50,881 nt of DNA from Allostellaceae bacterium (GTDB taxonomy: Bacteria > Pseudomonadota > Alphaproteobacteria > ATCC43930 > CGMCC-115725), in contig JANWJX010000069.1 in the NCBI GenBank assembly GCA_025451725.1, forward strand, positions 1 to 50,881. The letters are read 5' to 3'. The position numbers and the translations under genes were made by a program. Shown here in pieces: positions 20,082 through 28,549 of the stretch. The notes beneath the pieces are model-generated. The model was not told the DNA's origin. It worked only from the letters and a program-made list of their open reading frames with translations, and did not search any database. Numbering within the stretch: position 1 is the first letter of the stretch; each line of letters begins with the position of its first letter.

Positions 20082-21665
20082 TCAATAGACGCCTTCGGAT
20101 TTGAACAGCGCGATGAAGGTGCGGAGGATGATCTTGACGTCGAACCACAGCGACCAATGGTCGATGTAGTAGATATCGAGCTCCACGCGCTTATGCATGC
20201 GGTCGATGGTGGCCGTCTCGCCGCGATAGCCGGAAATCTGGGCCCAGCCGGTGATGCCGGGTTTCACGCGATGGCGCGCGGCATATTCGTGGACGATGGC
20301 TTCGATCGGTTCGCTGCCGCCCTGTTCCCACAAATCGCTCGCCTTGCGCCACATCGGATGCGGCCGCGGCCCCACCAGCGACATGTCGCCCTTCAAGACG
20401 TTGAGGATTTGGGGCAGCTCGTCGAGGCTCCAGCGCCGCAGGAACGCGCCGACCTCGGTAACGCGCGAATCCTTGCGCCGCGCCTGCTTCAGCGTCTGAT
20501 CCTCGGTGGTGGCGACGCGCATGGTGCGGAACTTGTAGACCGAGAACGGTAGATTGTTGAAGCCAAGCCGGTTCTGGCGGAAGAACACTGGCCCGCGGCT
20601 GGTCAGCTTGATTGCGATGGCAATGCCGGCGAACAGCGGCGAGAACCATAGCAGGGCGACGGCCGCGAGGGTGCGGTCGAGAATGCTCTTGAAGAAAACG
20701 CCCCACGGCGTCAACGGCGTGCGGCGGATGACGGGAGCCAGCGTGGCCGTGTCGGGGCTCAGCGCCGGATGGAGCAGCGTCGATTCCGGCGCCAGCCGCA
20801 CCGACGCGGGCAGTTGCCGGAACATGCGAAGGATATCGAGGATACGGCTGTCCGCCGACCAGGGCAGCGCTACAAAAATCTCATCGATGGCGTTGCGCTG
20901 GACATAGGTAATGAGTTCGTCGGCGCCGCCGCCGAACGGAATCTCGCCGATCCGATTCGGCACCGCGCTGGCGCGCTCGTCGAAGAAGGCGTCGATCGTC
21001 AGGCAGCGGTTGGGCTGCCGCGACAGCGCCGCGATGAACCGTTGGCCGTGCGAGCTGCCACCATAAACGACAACGTGGCGCACCGATTTGCCCAGACGGT
21101 CGCGGCGGCGAATCAACGCTTCGAACCCTGTGTTAACGGCGCCGCACGCGATATACGAGGCGACGAACCAGGCGCCAAGCCAATGCAGGACCGCGGGTTC
21201 GGCGGCGGCGCCGATCGTGGCCGGGTACAGCACCGAGAAGCCGGTGACGGCGATCCATTGCCCGACGGCGAGCGGCGCCAGGAGCCGCAAGCCCCACAGC
21301 GCTCGGATGTTCGCGACGCGGCCGGTGAAGCTGCCCTGGAAACTGGCGAGGATGGGGAACATCACGGCGGCCGCGGCGATAGTGACGCGGTGCGCGCCGA
21401 ACGGGCCCGCGCCCATGCTGACATTGAACAAAGCGGCGGCGAGGCTGCCGATGCAGAAAATCGCGACCGTTTCGGCGATCAGCAGCGCGGTGACGGCAGC
21501 GGGTGGATAATCGCGCGCGACGACATTGTCACCGAGGGCGAGCGTCGTTGCGTCATGAATCTCGGGCGCGCGCCGATCATGTTCAATGTCGGCGGCGCGC
21601 TTGCTCGCCGCGGCACCATAAGTGCCGGTGGCTTCGTCGCCGCGAAGGGTCCGAACCTGTGCCAA
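20082..21665 (-). CDS. Polyprenyl glycosylphosphotransferase (WcaJ/ExoY-type EPS initiating enzyme)
   Basis: This 527-residue enzyme transfers a hexose-1-phosphate to undecaprenyl phosphate, the first step of the EPS repeat unit. The N-terminal half has four to five TM helices, followed by a Rossmann-like segment (RHVVVYGGSSHGQRFIAAL). The C-terminal catalytic domain starts after a re-entrant hydrophobic helix and carries the family motifs: GPVFFRQNRLGFNN, VYKFRTMR, DELPQILNVLKGDMSLVGPR and KPGITGWAQ. The start is TTG at 21665; no in-frame ATG or GTG precedes the first TM segment and a stop codon lies 21 bases further upstream. The sugar is probably glucose or galactose but is not determined. 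It sits fourth in the leftward EPS operon. Confidence 0.95.
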   Translation of the reverse strand: MAQVRTLRGDEATGTYGAAASKRAADIEHDRRAPEIHDATTLALGDNVVARDYPPAAVTALLIAETVAIFCIGSLAAALFNVSMGAGPFGAHRVTIAAAAVMFPILASFQGSFTGRVANIRALWGLRLLAPLAVGQWIAVTGFSVLYPATIGAAAEPAVLHWLGAWFVASYIACGAVNTGFEALIRRRDRLGKSVRHVVVYGGSSHGQRFIAALSRQPNRCLTIDAFFDERASAVPNRIGEIPFGGGADELITYVQRNAIDEIFVALPWSADSRILDILRMFRQLPASVRLAPESTLLHPALSPDTATLAPVIRRTPLTPWGVFFKSILDRTLAAVALLWFSPLFAGIAIAIKLTSRGPVFFRQNRLGFNNLPFSVYKFRTMRVATTEDQTLKQARRKDSRVTEVGAFLRRWSLDELPQILNVLKGDMSLVGPRPHPMWRKASDLWEQGGSEPIEAIVHEYAARHRVKPGITGWAQISGYRGETATIDRMHKRVELDIYYIDHWSLWFDVKIILRTFIALFKSEGVY

Positions 21666-21760
21666 GAGTTTTCCCGAACAAAATCAATTTGCTCGGCCAA
21701 AACTTTAGCTATCGGGGGTTAACGAGTTCTTAGCGCGGGGGCGGGAACGGCTGCCGGCGA

Positions 21761-22132
21761 TCAATAATGTTCGAGCACGCCGATTGCCTGGCCATGGTTG
21801 TCCCGCACAATGGATATGGCGGCGAGGCTGGAATCCGGCGGCAGAAGTTCGGCGCGGACCGACGCTATCGGATGATTGTTCATGTTGTAAATGATGAGCC
21901 GGCGACCGAGGATTTTCGCGTACCCGATCGGCGTGAATTGCCGTTTTAAATCATAGAGATCGTATCGATCGCCGACCGGCTGTAAACGCTCGACGACGCG
22001 ACCCGCGATATTGCGGATATAAAGCTGGTATCCGCGATTGGGATCCGGGATGACCTGGGCGTGGGTCGGAACCGCGGCGGCCAGGAGGATCGCGAGGAGA
22101 AGGATTAACGAATAATGACGAGCGCCGATCAC
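21761..22132 (-). CDS. Small secreted protein of unknown function in the EPS operon
   Basis: The product is 123 residues with a GTG start and a good signal peptide (LILLLAILLAAAVPTHA, cut before QVIPDP). The mature part of about 98 residues contains GYQLYIRNIAGRVVERLQPVGD and KILGRRLIIYNMNNHPIAS, with alternating hydrophobic residues suggesting a small beta-rich domain. There is no cysteine and no lipobox. I do not recognise the family. It begins 13 bases after the Wzz gene and stands 95 bases before the WcaJ gene, so it is probably co-transcribed. A periplasmic accessory role in EPS export is possible but not supported by any motif. Confidence 0.72.
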   Translation of the reverse strand: MIGARHYSLILLLAILLAAAVPTHAQVIPDPNRGYQLYIRNIAGRVVERLQPVGDRYDLYDLKRQFTPIGYAKILGRRLIIYNMNNHPIASVRAELLPPDSSLAAISIVRDNHGQAIGVLEHY

Positions 22133-22145
22133 CGCGTCGGCGCCG

Positions 22146-23606
22146 TCAACGATGCCCTGGCGTGGCGGCTTGCGGGAACACCGCCAGCACCGGCACGCCG
22201 ATCACGGATTCGATTTGGCTCGGCATGCTGAAGGCCTCGTCGGTCATTTCGGCAAAGAAGCTCACGGCGATGCCGATGGCAATGCCGAAGATCAGCGCGA
22301 GCAGCATGATAATCGAAATTTTCGGCTGCGCGATCTTGGTCGGCAGCGTCGGCTCCTGGACGATGGCGACGCTGGTAATGCCTTCGCGGTTCAGGTCGTT
22401 GGTCAGGCGAGCGGTCTCGACGCCTTGCAGATAGTTGCGGAAATTTTCCTCGTCGACCTGCTGTTGCAGTTCGAGTTCGTTGAGCTTGCCGGTCTTCTGG
22501 CCCAGTTCGTCGAGGCGCGCGTCGAGGCGCTCCAATTCGGCCTCGAGCGGTTTGCGCGCGCCCGCGGCGGCCGCTTCGTCGCCCGCCGCCGTCAGCGCCG
22601 CCTTTTGCAGATCCTGATAAACCGGATTGGGCCCGGTGCGCAGCCGGGCCACGCCCTCCCTCGCGAGCCGCGCCAATTCCTCTTCGCCGTTGGAAATTTG
22701 CTTGCGCAGATTGACGATGGGGACGCTGTTTTCCTTGTAGTTCAGCGACATTTCATATTCGCGCTGCCGCAGCTCGCTGAGCCGTTCGCGCGCGTCGTCC
22801 ACCGGCTTGAAACGGTCGGCTTCATTGGCAAGGGTGATGACTTCGGGAAGCTTTTTGAGCGCTTCCTCGATGCGCTGGTAGCGCTGTTCCGCTTCCTGCT
22901 CGGTGCTGATCAACTGCACCAGTTTCTGCCGCGTGTCGGAGCGCTGATGCAAGATCAGCGAGCGCTCCTCGTCGAGCGAGGAAATGCCGGCGCCGGTCTT
23001 GAAGGTCTCGACCGCGTTGCGGGAAGCGGTCAACGCGGCGCGCGCCTGCTGCAATTGGTCCTGCAGGAACGGCAATTGCTGCGACTGGTAGATCGAGGCT
23101 TCGCGCTTTTGGAACTTGCCGATAACCGCCCGCAACGTCTCGGCCGCCACGTTGGGGTCGGGGTTGAGCAGCGACAGGTCGATAACGTCTGAATCCTTAC
23201 CGCCCTCCGGCACCAGGTCGTGTCCCAACTGCTCGATCGCCTTGTTCTCGAGCTCCGCGGGATTGTTCGCAGCCATGTTCGGGTAAATGCGCCCGATACC
23301 GACCGTGCGCAGGACGTCGGCCAAAAGATCGTGGCTCTGCAACAGCGCGATTTGCGAATTGACGATTTCCTTGCGCTCCTGCTGCTGCGCCGTGATCTCG
23401 GGCGTCACGCCGGGGGCGCCGGCACGCGACTGTTGCTGGCCCGAGCCGAAGCGGACAAGGAGTTCGGCGGTGCTTTTGTATTTCGGCGTGGCGACCAGGC
23501 AGTAGGCGGCGGCCAGGAACAGGCAAGTTGCGACCGCGGCAATGAACTTGACGCGGTGACGGAACACCACATTGAGCAAGCTGCGTGGCGTGGCTTCGAC
23601 GATCAT
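22146..23606 (-). CDS. Wzz/GumC-type polysaccharide chain-length determinant (co-polymerase without kinase domain)
   Basis: The 486-residue inner-membrane protein has the co-polymerase layout. TM1 lies at about residues 18-40, the Wzz motif at YKSTAELLVRFG, a long periplasmic coiled-coil region at about 160-390, and TM2 at about 425-450 (ISIIMLLALIFGIAIGIAVSF), followed by a short tail. The proline-rich motif near TM2 is PTKIAQPK. The tail stops soon after TM2 with no tyrosine-kinase domain. A separate BY-kinase-like gene lies at 31030-31719. The protein should set polymer length by acting on the polymerase and linking to the outer-membrane export channel. It starts 21 bases after the Wza-like gene, with AGGA 8 bases before the ATG. 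Confidence 0.93.
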   Translation of the reverse strand: MIVEATPRSLLNVVFRHRVKFIAAVATCLFLAAAYCLVATPKYKSTAELLVRFGSGQQQSRAGAPGVTPEITAQQQERKEIVNSQIALLQSHDLLADVLRTVGIGRIYPNMAANNPAELENKAIEQLGHDLVPEGGKDSDVIDLSLLNPDPNVAAETLRAVIGKFQKREASIYQSQQLPFLQDQLQQARAALTASRNAVETFKTGAGISSLDEERSLILHQRSDTRQKLVQLISTEQEAEQRYQRIEEALKKLPEVITLANEADRFKPVDDARERLSELRQREYEMSLNYKENSVPIVNLRKQISNGEEELARLAREGVARLRTGPNPVYQDLQKAALTAAGDEAAAAGARKPLEAELERLDARLDELGQKTGKLNELELQQQVDEENFRNYLQGVETARLTNDLNREGITSVAIVQEPTLPTKIAQPKISIIMLLALIFGIAIGIAVSFFAEMTDEAFSMPSQIESVIGVPVLAVFPQAATPGHR

Positions 23607-23627
23607 CGGGTCCGTCCTGGCATCAGG

Positions 23628-24347
23628 TCAGGGAATCACGCCGCCGGAAGACCCGAGCAGCACGCTTACATTGGGTGGTACGAACTGCATCACATACTGA
23701 CGCCAGTTGACGCCGGCCTGTGCCACGTCGGTGCGCGGCACATAAAGCACGTCATGGTCGGCGAGCTGAATGTCGGCTTGACCGCCCGCATGATGGCCGG
23801 CGGCGTCGTTGAAGCTGACGTCGTAGGCGCGTTCGACATTCCCGTCGCGCCGCAACAGCACAACATTGTCGCCGTCGGCGGATTCCTTGAGGCCGCCGGC
23901 GCGGGCGATCGCCTGGGTCAGAGTCATCGGAGCGCCCGTGGTCGAGAATTCGCCCGGCGTTCCGACTTCGCCGACGACATAGACCTTCCACTGGATCGGT
24001 CCTTTTACGGTCAATTCGAGGGCCGGATTGTTCAGGGTCTTGCTGTAGGCCGACATCACGATCCGCCGCGCGTCCGGCAAGGTGCGACCGGCCAACGTCA
24101 GGTCGGGGGCGTATTGGAACGAAGCATGTCCGTCGATCTGAACCGTCTGCTCCTCGTTGAGCTCGGGCGTGTACAGGAACTTGACCGACAGCGTGTCGCC
24201 AGCCTGCACGCGATAGACGGGGGGTGGCAGGTTAGCCGCCCGGGGCGGGTAGGGCACGGTCTCGGGCCGATCGGCGCAACCGGCGAGCACCAGAAAGGGC
24301 AGCAATAGCGCGCATCCCGCCAGGAACCGGGCCACCCGTCCCGTCAT
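23628..24347 (-). CDS. Wza-like polysaccharide export outer-membrane lipoprotein
   Basis: From the ATG at 24347 the product is 239 residues and begins with a lipoprotein signal (FLAGCALLLPFLVLAGC, lipid Cys24). A Poly_export domain follows (YRVQAGDTLSVKFLYTPELN and IDGHASFQYAPDLTLAG), then an SLBB-type repeat (VYVVGEVGTPGEFSTTGAPM and TLTQAIARAGGLKESAD). It forms the outer-membrane channel for EPS export with the Wzz-like protein. It is shorter than E. coli Wza, as is common for this family in alphaproteobacteria. The start is uncertain: GGGAGG abuts the chosen ATG with no spacer, and another in-frame ATG at 24473 would add 42 residues. The lipobox position favours 24347. It is the first gene of the leftward EPS operon. 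Confidence 0.9.
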   Translation of the reverse strand: MTGRVARFLAGCALLLPFLVLAGCADRPETVPYPPRAANLPPPVYRVQAGDTLSVKFLYTPELNEEQTVQIDGHASFQYAPDLTLAGRTLPDARRIVMSAYSKTLNNPALELTVKGPIQWKVYVVGEVGTPGEFSTTGAPMTLTQAIARAGGLKESADGDNVVLLRRDGNVERAYDVSFNDAAGHHAGGQADIQLADHDVLYVPRTDVAQAGVNWRQYVMQFVPPNVSVLLGSSGGVIP

Positions 24348-24494
24348 CCTCCCGTTCGAGTTTGTTAACGTTTCATTGTTACGATGAAAGTCGCGCAACT
24401 TATCCACAATTCCCATGGGTTGCAGACGGCCTGAATTCGGAGCTAACCCCTTGCCACGCCGAATCCTGAACATACCTTCTATAGTGTCTCAAGA

Positions 24495-24522
24495 GTTGCC
24501 AACTATCTATATACGCGGCAAC
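24495..24522. repeat. Inverted repeat in the divergent EPS control region
   Basis: GTTGCC (24495-24500) and GGCAAC (24517-24522) form a perfect 6-base inverted repeat separated by 16 bases. The left arm also starts a 9-base palindrome, GTTGCCAAC. The AT-rich centre contains TATATA. It lies between the leftward Wza-like operon and the rightward GT4 operon, where an operator would be expected. The regulator is unknown. Confidence 0.4.
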
Positions 24523-24584
24523 GCTTTTTTTGCAAAGCATAAAGTAGAAAGCCGAGTCGTCCCCGAGAACCGGGCAGAAAATCC

Positions 24585-25844
24585 ATGACTGTCATCCATT
24601 CCGCCCGCCGCCGGGTCCTGATCGTCGTCCAGAACCTGCCCGTACCGTTCGACCGCCGGGTCTGGCTCGAGGCCACGACCCTGGCCCGGCACGGCCACGC
24701 CGTCAGCGTCATCTGCCCCAAGATGAAGGGCTTCAACAAATCCTCCGAGGTGCTGGAGGGCGTCGCCATCCACCGCTATCGGCTGCCTGATTTCGGCGCC
24801 GCCAAGCTTTCGTTTGTCGCCGAATTCCTGTGGTGCTTCGTGGCCGCCGCGGTGTTGTCGCTGCGCGTCGCGATGGGAAGCGGCTTCGACGTGCTCCATG
24901 TCTGCAATCCGCCCGAGATCTATTGGCCGCTCGGCATGTTCTGGCGCCTGTTCGGCAAGCGCTTCATTTTCGACCATCACGATCTGTCGCCGGAAATGTA
25001 CGCAGTGAAGTTCGGCGGCAAAGACACCGGGCTGATTTCGCGCGCGCTGTTGTGGATGGAGCGCATGACGTTCCGCGAGGCCGACCTGGTCATCACCACC
25101 AACGACAGCCACAAGGAGATCGCGGTGACGCGCGGCGGCAAGCGTCCCGAGGACGTTTACGTCGTACGGTCGGGCCCGAGCCTCGACCGTTTCAAGCTCT
25201 ACGCGCCCGATCCCGCGTGGCGCAAAGGCGCGCGCTTCATGATGGTTTATCTTGGCGAGATCTGCGAGCAGGACGGCGTCGACCACATGGTGCGCGCGGT
25301 CAAGCATTTGACCGAGGCGTTCGGCTTCAAGGATTTTCATGCCGTGTTCGTTGGCGGCGGGCCGCATCAGCCCCAGATCAAGCAATACGCCACCGATCAG
25401 GGCGTCGCGGAATACTGCACCTTCACCGGCCGCGTCAGCGACGACGATCTGTGCCGCATCCTGTCATCGGCCGACATCGCGATCGATCCCGATCCGCTGA
25501 ACGACTGGTCCAACCAGAGCACGATGAACAAGATCATCGAGTACATGTATTTCGGCCTGCCGATCGTGTGTTACGACCTCAAGGAAGCGCGCGTTTCGGC
25601 CGATGCTGCCGCGCTTTATGTCGAGCCCAACGACGACAGCGCCTTGGCGCGCGGCGTGCTGCGGCTGATCGGCGACCCCAAGCGCCGCCAACAGATGCAT
25701 GACTTCGGAATGGAGCGGCTGCGCGCCAAGCTGGCCTGGGAATTTTCCGTGCCGCCGCTGCTTGCCGCCTATGACAAGGCGTTCGCACCGCGCGCGTTGT
25801 CGGCGCCGCGGCCGGCTTCCGTCCCGCGACAGGCGGCCGAATAG
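24585..25844 (+). CDS. GT4-family glycosyltransferase, first gene of the rightward EPS operon
   Basis: The 419-residue product is a GT-B retaining glycosyltransferase. The N-terminal acceptor half holds VLIVVQNLPVPFDRRVWLEA, GFDVLHVCNPPEIYWPLG and RFIFDHHDLSPEMY, a pattern seen in EPS and capsule GT4 enzymes. The C-terminal donor half holds FMMVYLGEICEQDGVDHMVRA, DIAIDPDPLNDWSNQSTMN and KIIEYMYFGLPIVCYD, the last region containing the conserved E of the retaining motif. It probably extends the lipid-linked repeat unit in the cytoplasm; the donor sugar is unknown. Its stop is 2 bases from the next start, so it is in one operon with the amidotransferase. Confidence 0.93.
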   Translation: MTVIHSARRRVLIVVQNLPVPFDRRVWLEATTLARHGHAVSVICPKMKGFNKSSEVLEGVAIHRYRLPDFGAAKLSFVAEFLWCFVAAAVLSLRVAMGSGFDVLHVCNPPEIYWPLGMFWRLFGKRFIFDHHDLSPEMYAVKFGGKDTGLISRALLWMERMTFREADLVITTNDSHKEIAVTRGGKRPEDVYVVRSGPSLDRFKLYAPDPAWRKGARFMMVYLGEICEQDGVDHMVRAVKHLTEAFGFKDFHAVFVGGGPHQPQIKQYATDQGVAEYCTFTGRVSDDDLCRILSSADIAIDPDPLNDWSNQSTMNKIIEYMYFGLPIVCYDLKEARVSADAAALYVEPNDDSALARGVLRLIGDPKRRQQMHDFGMERLRAKLAWEFSVPPLLAAYDKAFAPRALSAPRPASVPRQAAE

Positions 25845-25846
25845 CC

Positions 25847-27724
25847 ATGTGCGGAGTAGCCGGGTTCATCCTGCCGGGTCAGCCGCGCGACGCGGGGCAG
25901 CGCCTCAAGGCGATGACCGACCGCATCCGTCATCGCGGTCCCGACGGCGAAGGTTTCTTCCTGCAAAGCAGCGCCGACGGCCGCTACGCGATCGGCCTCG
26001 GCCATCGCCGCCTCGCCATCATCGACCTCGCGACCGGCGACCAGCCGATCACGCACCAGTCGGGCGGCGTGACGCTGGTGTTCAACGGCGAGATCTACAA
26101 TTTCCGCGAATTGCGCGCCGAGCTCGAAACCAAGGGCCACCGCTTCCGCACCACCTCCGACACCGAAGTGCTGCTCGAAGCCTATGTCGAATGGGGGCCG
26201 CGCTGTGTCGAGCGGTTCCGCGGCATGTTCGTTTTCGCGCTATGGGACGACAAGCATCAGCGCCTGATGTTGGCGCGCGATCATTTCGGCAAGAAGCCGC
26301 TGTTCATCCAGGAAAGCAGCGGCAAGGTTCTGTTCGGCTCGGAGATCAAGGCGATCCTGTCGTTCGGCGACGCGACGCCGTCGCTCGACCGCGCCTCGCT
26401 CGCCGATTATTTCGTCTATCGTTACGTGCCGGCGCCGCACACGCTGTTCGCCGGCATCCGCAAGCTGATGCCGGGCTCCTACGCCGTGTGGGAGAAAGGG
26501 CATCTGACCGAGACGGCCTTCTACCATCCGCCCTACGGCGACGCGCCCGACCTCGCCGCGATTTCCGACCCGGTCGCCGCCTTCGCCGACAAGCTGGACG
26601 AGGCGGTGCGCATCCGCATGGTGTCTGACGTGCCGTTCGGCGCTTTCCTGTCGGGCGGGCTCGATTCCTCCGCCATCGTCGCACTGATGAGCCGCCACTC
26701 GGCGCAGCCGATCAATACATTCGCGGTCGGTTTCCGCGAAGCACGTTATTCCGAGCTGTCTTACGCCGCGACCGTCGCGCGCCAGTTCAACACCAACCAC
26801 ACCGAGCTGACCATCGCGGCCGACGATCTGATGCAGCATCTGCCGTTGCTGATCGATCATCAGGACGCGCCGGTCGCCGAGGCGTCGAACATCCCGATCT
26901 ATCTGATCTCGCGCGAAGCGGCGAAGAGCGTGAAGATGGTGCTGACCGGCGAAGGCTCGGACGAGTTGCTTGGCGGCTATCCCAAACATTCGGCCGAACG
27001 CTACGCTGCGATCTATCAGCGCCTGGTGCCGGCCTGCGCCCATGACCGCGTCGTAGCGCCGCTGATCAGCGCGCTGCCGTATCGATTCCGGCGCATCAAG
27101 ATTCTCGCGGCCTCGATCGCGCTGCGCGATCCGGCCGAGCGCATGGCGCGCTGGATGGGCGCGCTGACCTATGGCGAACGCGACCAGCTTCTGTCGGGGG
27201 TGCCTGAGCGGCGACCCGTCGACCCGGATCCGTTCCGGGTCGACGGGCGGCGTTCCGCCCTGGAGCGCGTGCTCTATTTCGATCAGACCTCGTGGCTGCC
27301 CGACAATCTCCTCGAGCGCGGCGACCGCATCACCATGGCGGCGTCGATCGAGGCGCGCATGCCGTTCATGGATATCGACTTGGCACGCTTCATGTCGCGC
27401 CTGCCGGACAAGTGGCGCATCCGCGGCCTGACACGGAAATACATTTTGCGTCGCGCGATGGAAAACATCCTGCCCCGCGCCATCCTGGAGCGGCCCAAGG
27501 TCGGGTTCCGCGTGCCGATCAACGAATGGTTCCGCGGCCCGATGCGCGGCTTCGTGCGCGAACTCATCGACGCGCCCGCGTCGCTGACGCGCACGCTGTG
27601 CGACCGCGCCACCATCGACCGCACCCTCACCGAACATGAAAGCGGCCGGCAGAACCATGAGAAGCTGATCTGGATTCTGGTCAATCTCGAATTGTTCCAG
27701 CGCCAATTTCGCTTGAGTTACTAA
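25847..27724 (+). CDS. asnB: Glutamine-hydrolysing asparagine synthase-type amidotransferase
   Basis: The 625-residue protein begins MCGVAGF, so after Met removal Cys2 becomes the Ntn-amidotransferase nucleophile. The glutaminase domain (about 2-210) contains RHRGPDGEG and FNGEIYNFRELR. The synthetase domain has the ATP pyrophosphatase loop SGGLDSSAI at residues 269-276 and LTGEGSDELLGGYPKH. Members of this family make asparagine from aspartate. Copies in EPS loci, such as the XrtA-associated type, are thought to amidate a sugar carboxylate or another acid, which would fit uronic acids made by the AlgD-type enzyme here. Placement suggests an EPS role rather than amino-acid supply, but this is inference. 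Confidence 0.93.
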   Translation: MCGVAGFILPGQPRDAGQRLKAMTDRIRHRGPDGEGFFLQSSADGRYAIGLGHRRLAIIDLATGDQPITHQSGGVTLVFNGEIYNFRELRAELETKGHRFRTTSDTEVLLEAYVEWGPRCVERFRGMFVFALWDDKHQRLMLARDHFGKKPLFIQESSGKVLFGSEIKAILSFGDATPSLDRASLADYFVYRYVPAPHTLFAGIRKLMPGSYAVWEKGHLTETAFYHPPYGDAPDLAAISDPVAAFADKLDEAVRIRMVSDVPFGAFLSGGLDSSAIVALMSRHSAQPINTFAVGFREARYSELSYAATVARQFNTNHTELTIAADDLMQHLPLLIDHQDAPVAEASNIPIYLISREAAKSVKMVLTGEGSDELLGGYPKHSAERYAAIYQRLVPACAHDRVVAPLISALPYRFRRIKILAASIALRDPAERMARWMGALTYGERDQLLSGVPERRPVDPDPFRVDGRRSALERVLYFDQTSWLPDNLLERGDRITMAASIEARMPFMDIDLARFMSRLPDKWRIRGLTRKYILRRAMENILPRAILERPKVGFRVPINEWFRGPMRGFVRELIDAPASLTRTLCDRATIDRTLTEHESGRQNHEKLIWILVNLELFQRQFRLSY

Positions 27725-27742
27725 CCGTACCAGGGACTTGCC

Positions 27743-28549
27743 ATGACGACCGCTATTGCCGCCGCCAAACGCGTGATCCGGGGCCTGTTGCCGCCGAAGG
27801 TGATGATGAAGCACATCGTCGCCAGCGAGATGAAGCATGGCGAGGCGGAACTTCTGCTGCTCGACCGGCTGTGCGACAAGGATTCCGCCACCGTCGATGT
27901 CGGCGCCAATCTCGGCATCTATTCCTACGTCGCCTCGCGCTATGCCGGTCGCGTCTTCGCGCTGGAACCGGTGCCGGACATGGTCGACTGGCTGCGCAAG
28001 ACCGCGCCCGTCAACGTCACGGTGATGCCGGTGGCGGCGTCTGATAGCGAAGGCAGGCATACGCTCTATATTCCGTCGATCGGCGGCGTGGTCTTCAACA
28101 CGCGCGCTTCGTTGCGGCGGGACGCCAATCCCGACGCCGAACTGCGGCCGATCGAGATCAAGACCATGCCGCTCGACAATATCGATTTCGGGCGCGTCGG
28201 CTTTCTCAAAATCGATGTCGAGGGTCACGAAGGCGCGGTGCTGCGCGGCGCGGCCAATCTGCTCCGGCGCGACCGCCCGGCGATCCAGATCGAGAGCGAG
28301 GAACGTCACACGCAAGACGCTGTCGCCTCGACAGTGCGTTTCCTCGCCGGGTTCGGTTATCGCGGTTATTTCTGGCGCGACGGGCTGCACCCGGTCGCGC
28401 ATTTTGACAAGGACCGCGATCAGCGCTTGGAGAATTGGCGCGAAGGCGGTTGGAGCAAGCACGCCTATATCAACAACTTCCTGTTCTTCCATCCCGAGGG
28501 CCGCGACGTGCTGGCGCGGTTCCCGGTCGCGACGGAGCTTGCAGCATGA
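27743..28549 (+). CDS. FkbM-family methyltransferase
   Basis: The 268-residue SAM-dependent methyltransferase has motif I VDVGANLGIYSYVASRYAG (about residues 51-69), the acidic post-I motif ALEPVPDMVDWL, and the FkbM signature VGFLKIDVEGHEGAVLRGA with PAIQIESEERH. FkbM relatives O-methylate sugars or polyketides. In this operon it probably methylates a sugar of the repeat unit. AGGGA lies 9 bases before the ATG. Its stop overlaps the next start (ATGA), implying coupled translation. Confidence 0.92.
   Translation: MTTAIAAAKRVIRGLLPPKVMMKHIVASEMKHGEAELLLLDRLCDKDSATVDVGANLGIYSYVASRYAGRVFALEPVPDMVDWLRKTAPVNVTVMPVAASDSEGRHTLYIPSIGGVVFNTRASLRRDANPDAELRPIEIKTMPLDNIDFGRVGFLKIDVEGHEGAVLRGAANLLRRDRPAIQIESEERHTQDAVASTVRFLAGFGYRGYFWRDGLHPVAHFDKDRDQRLENWREGGWSKHAYINNFLFFHPEGRDVLARFPVATELAA

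Noticed and set aside
26240-28492. 750-residue minus-strand frame opposite asnB and the FkbM gene
   Set aside because: It is antisense to two clear genes and crosses their boundary, with no domain pattern of its own.
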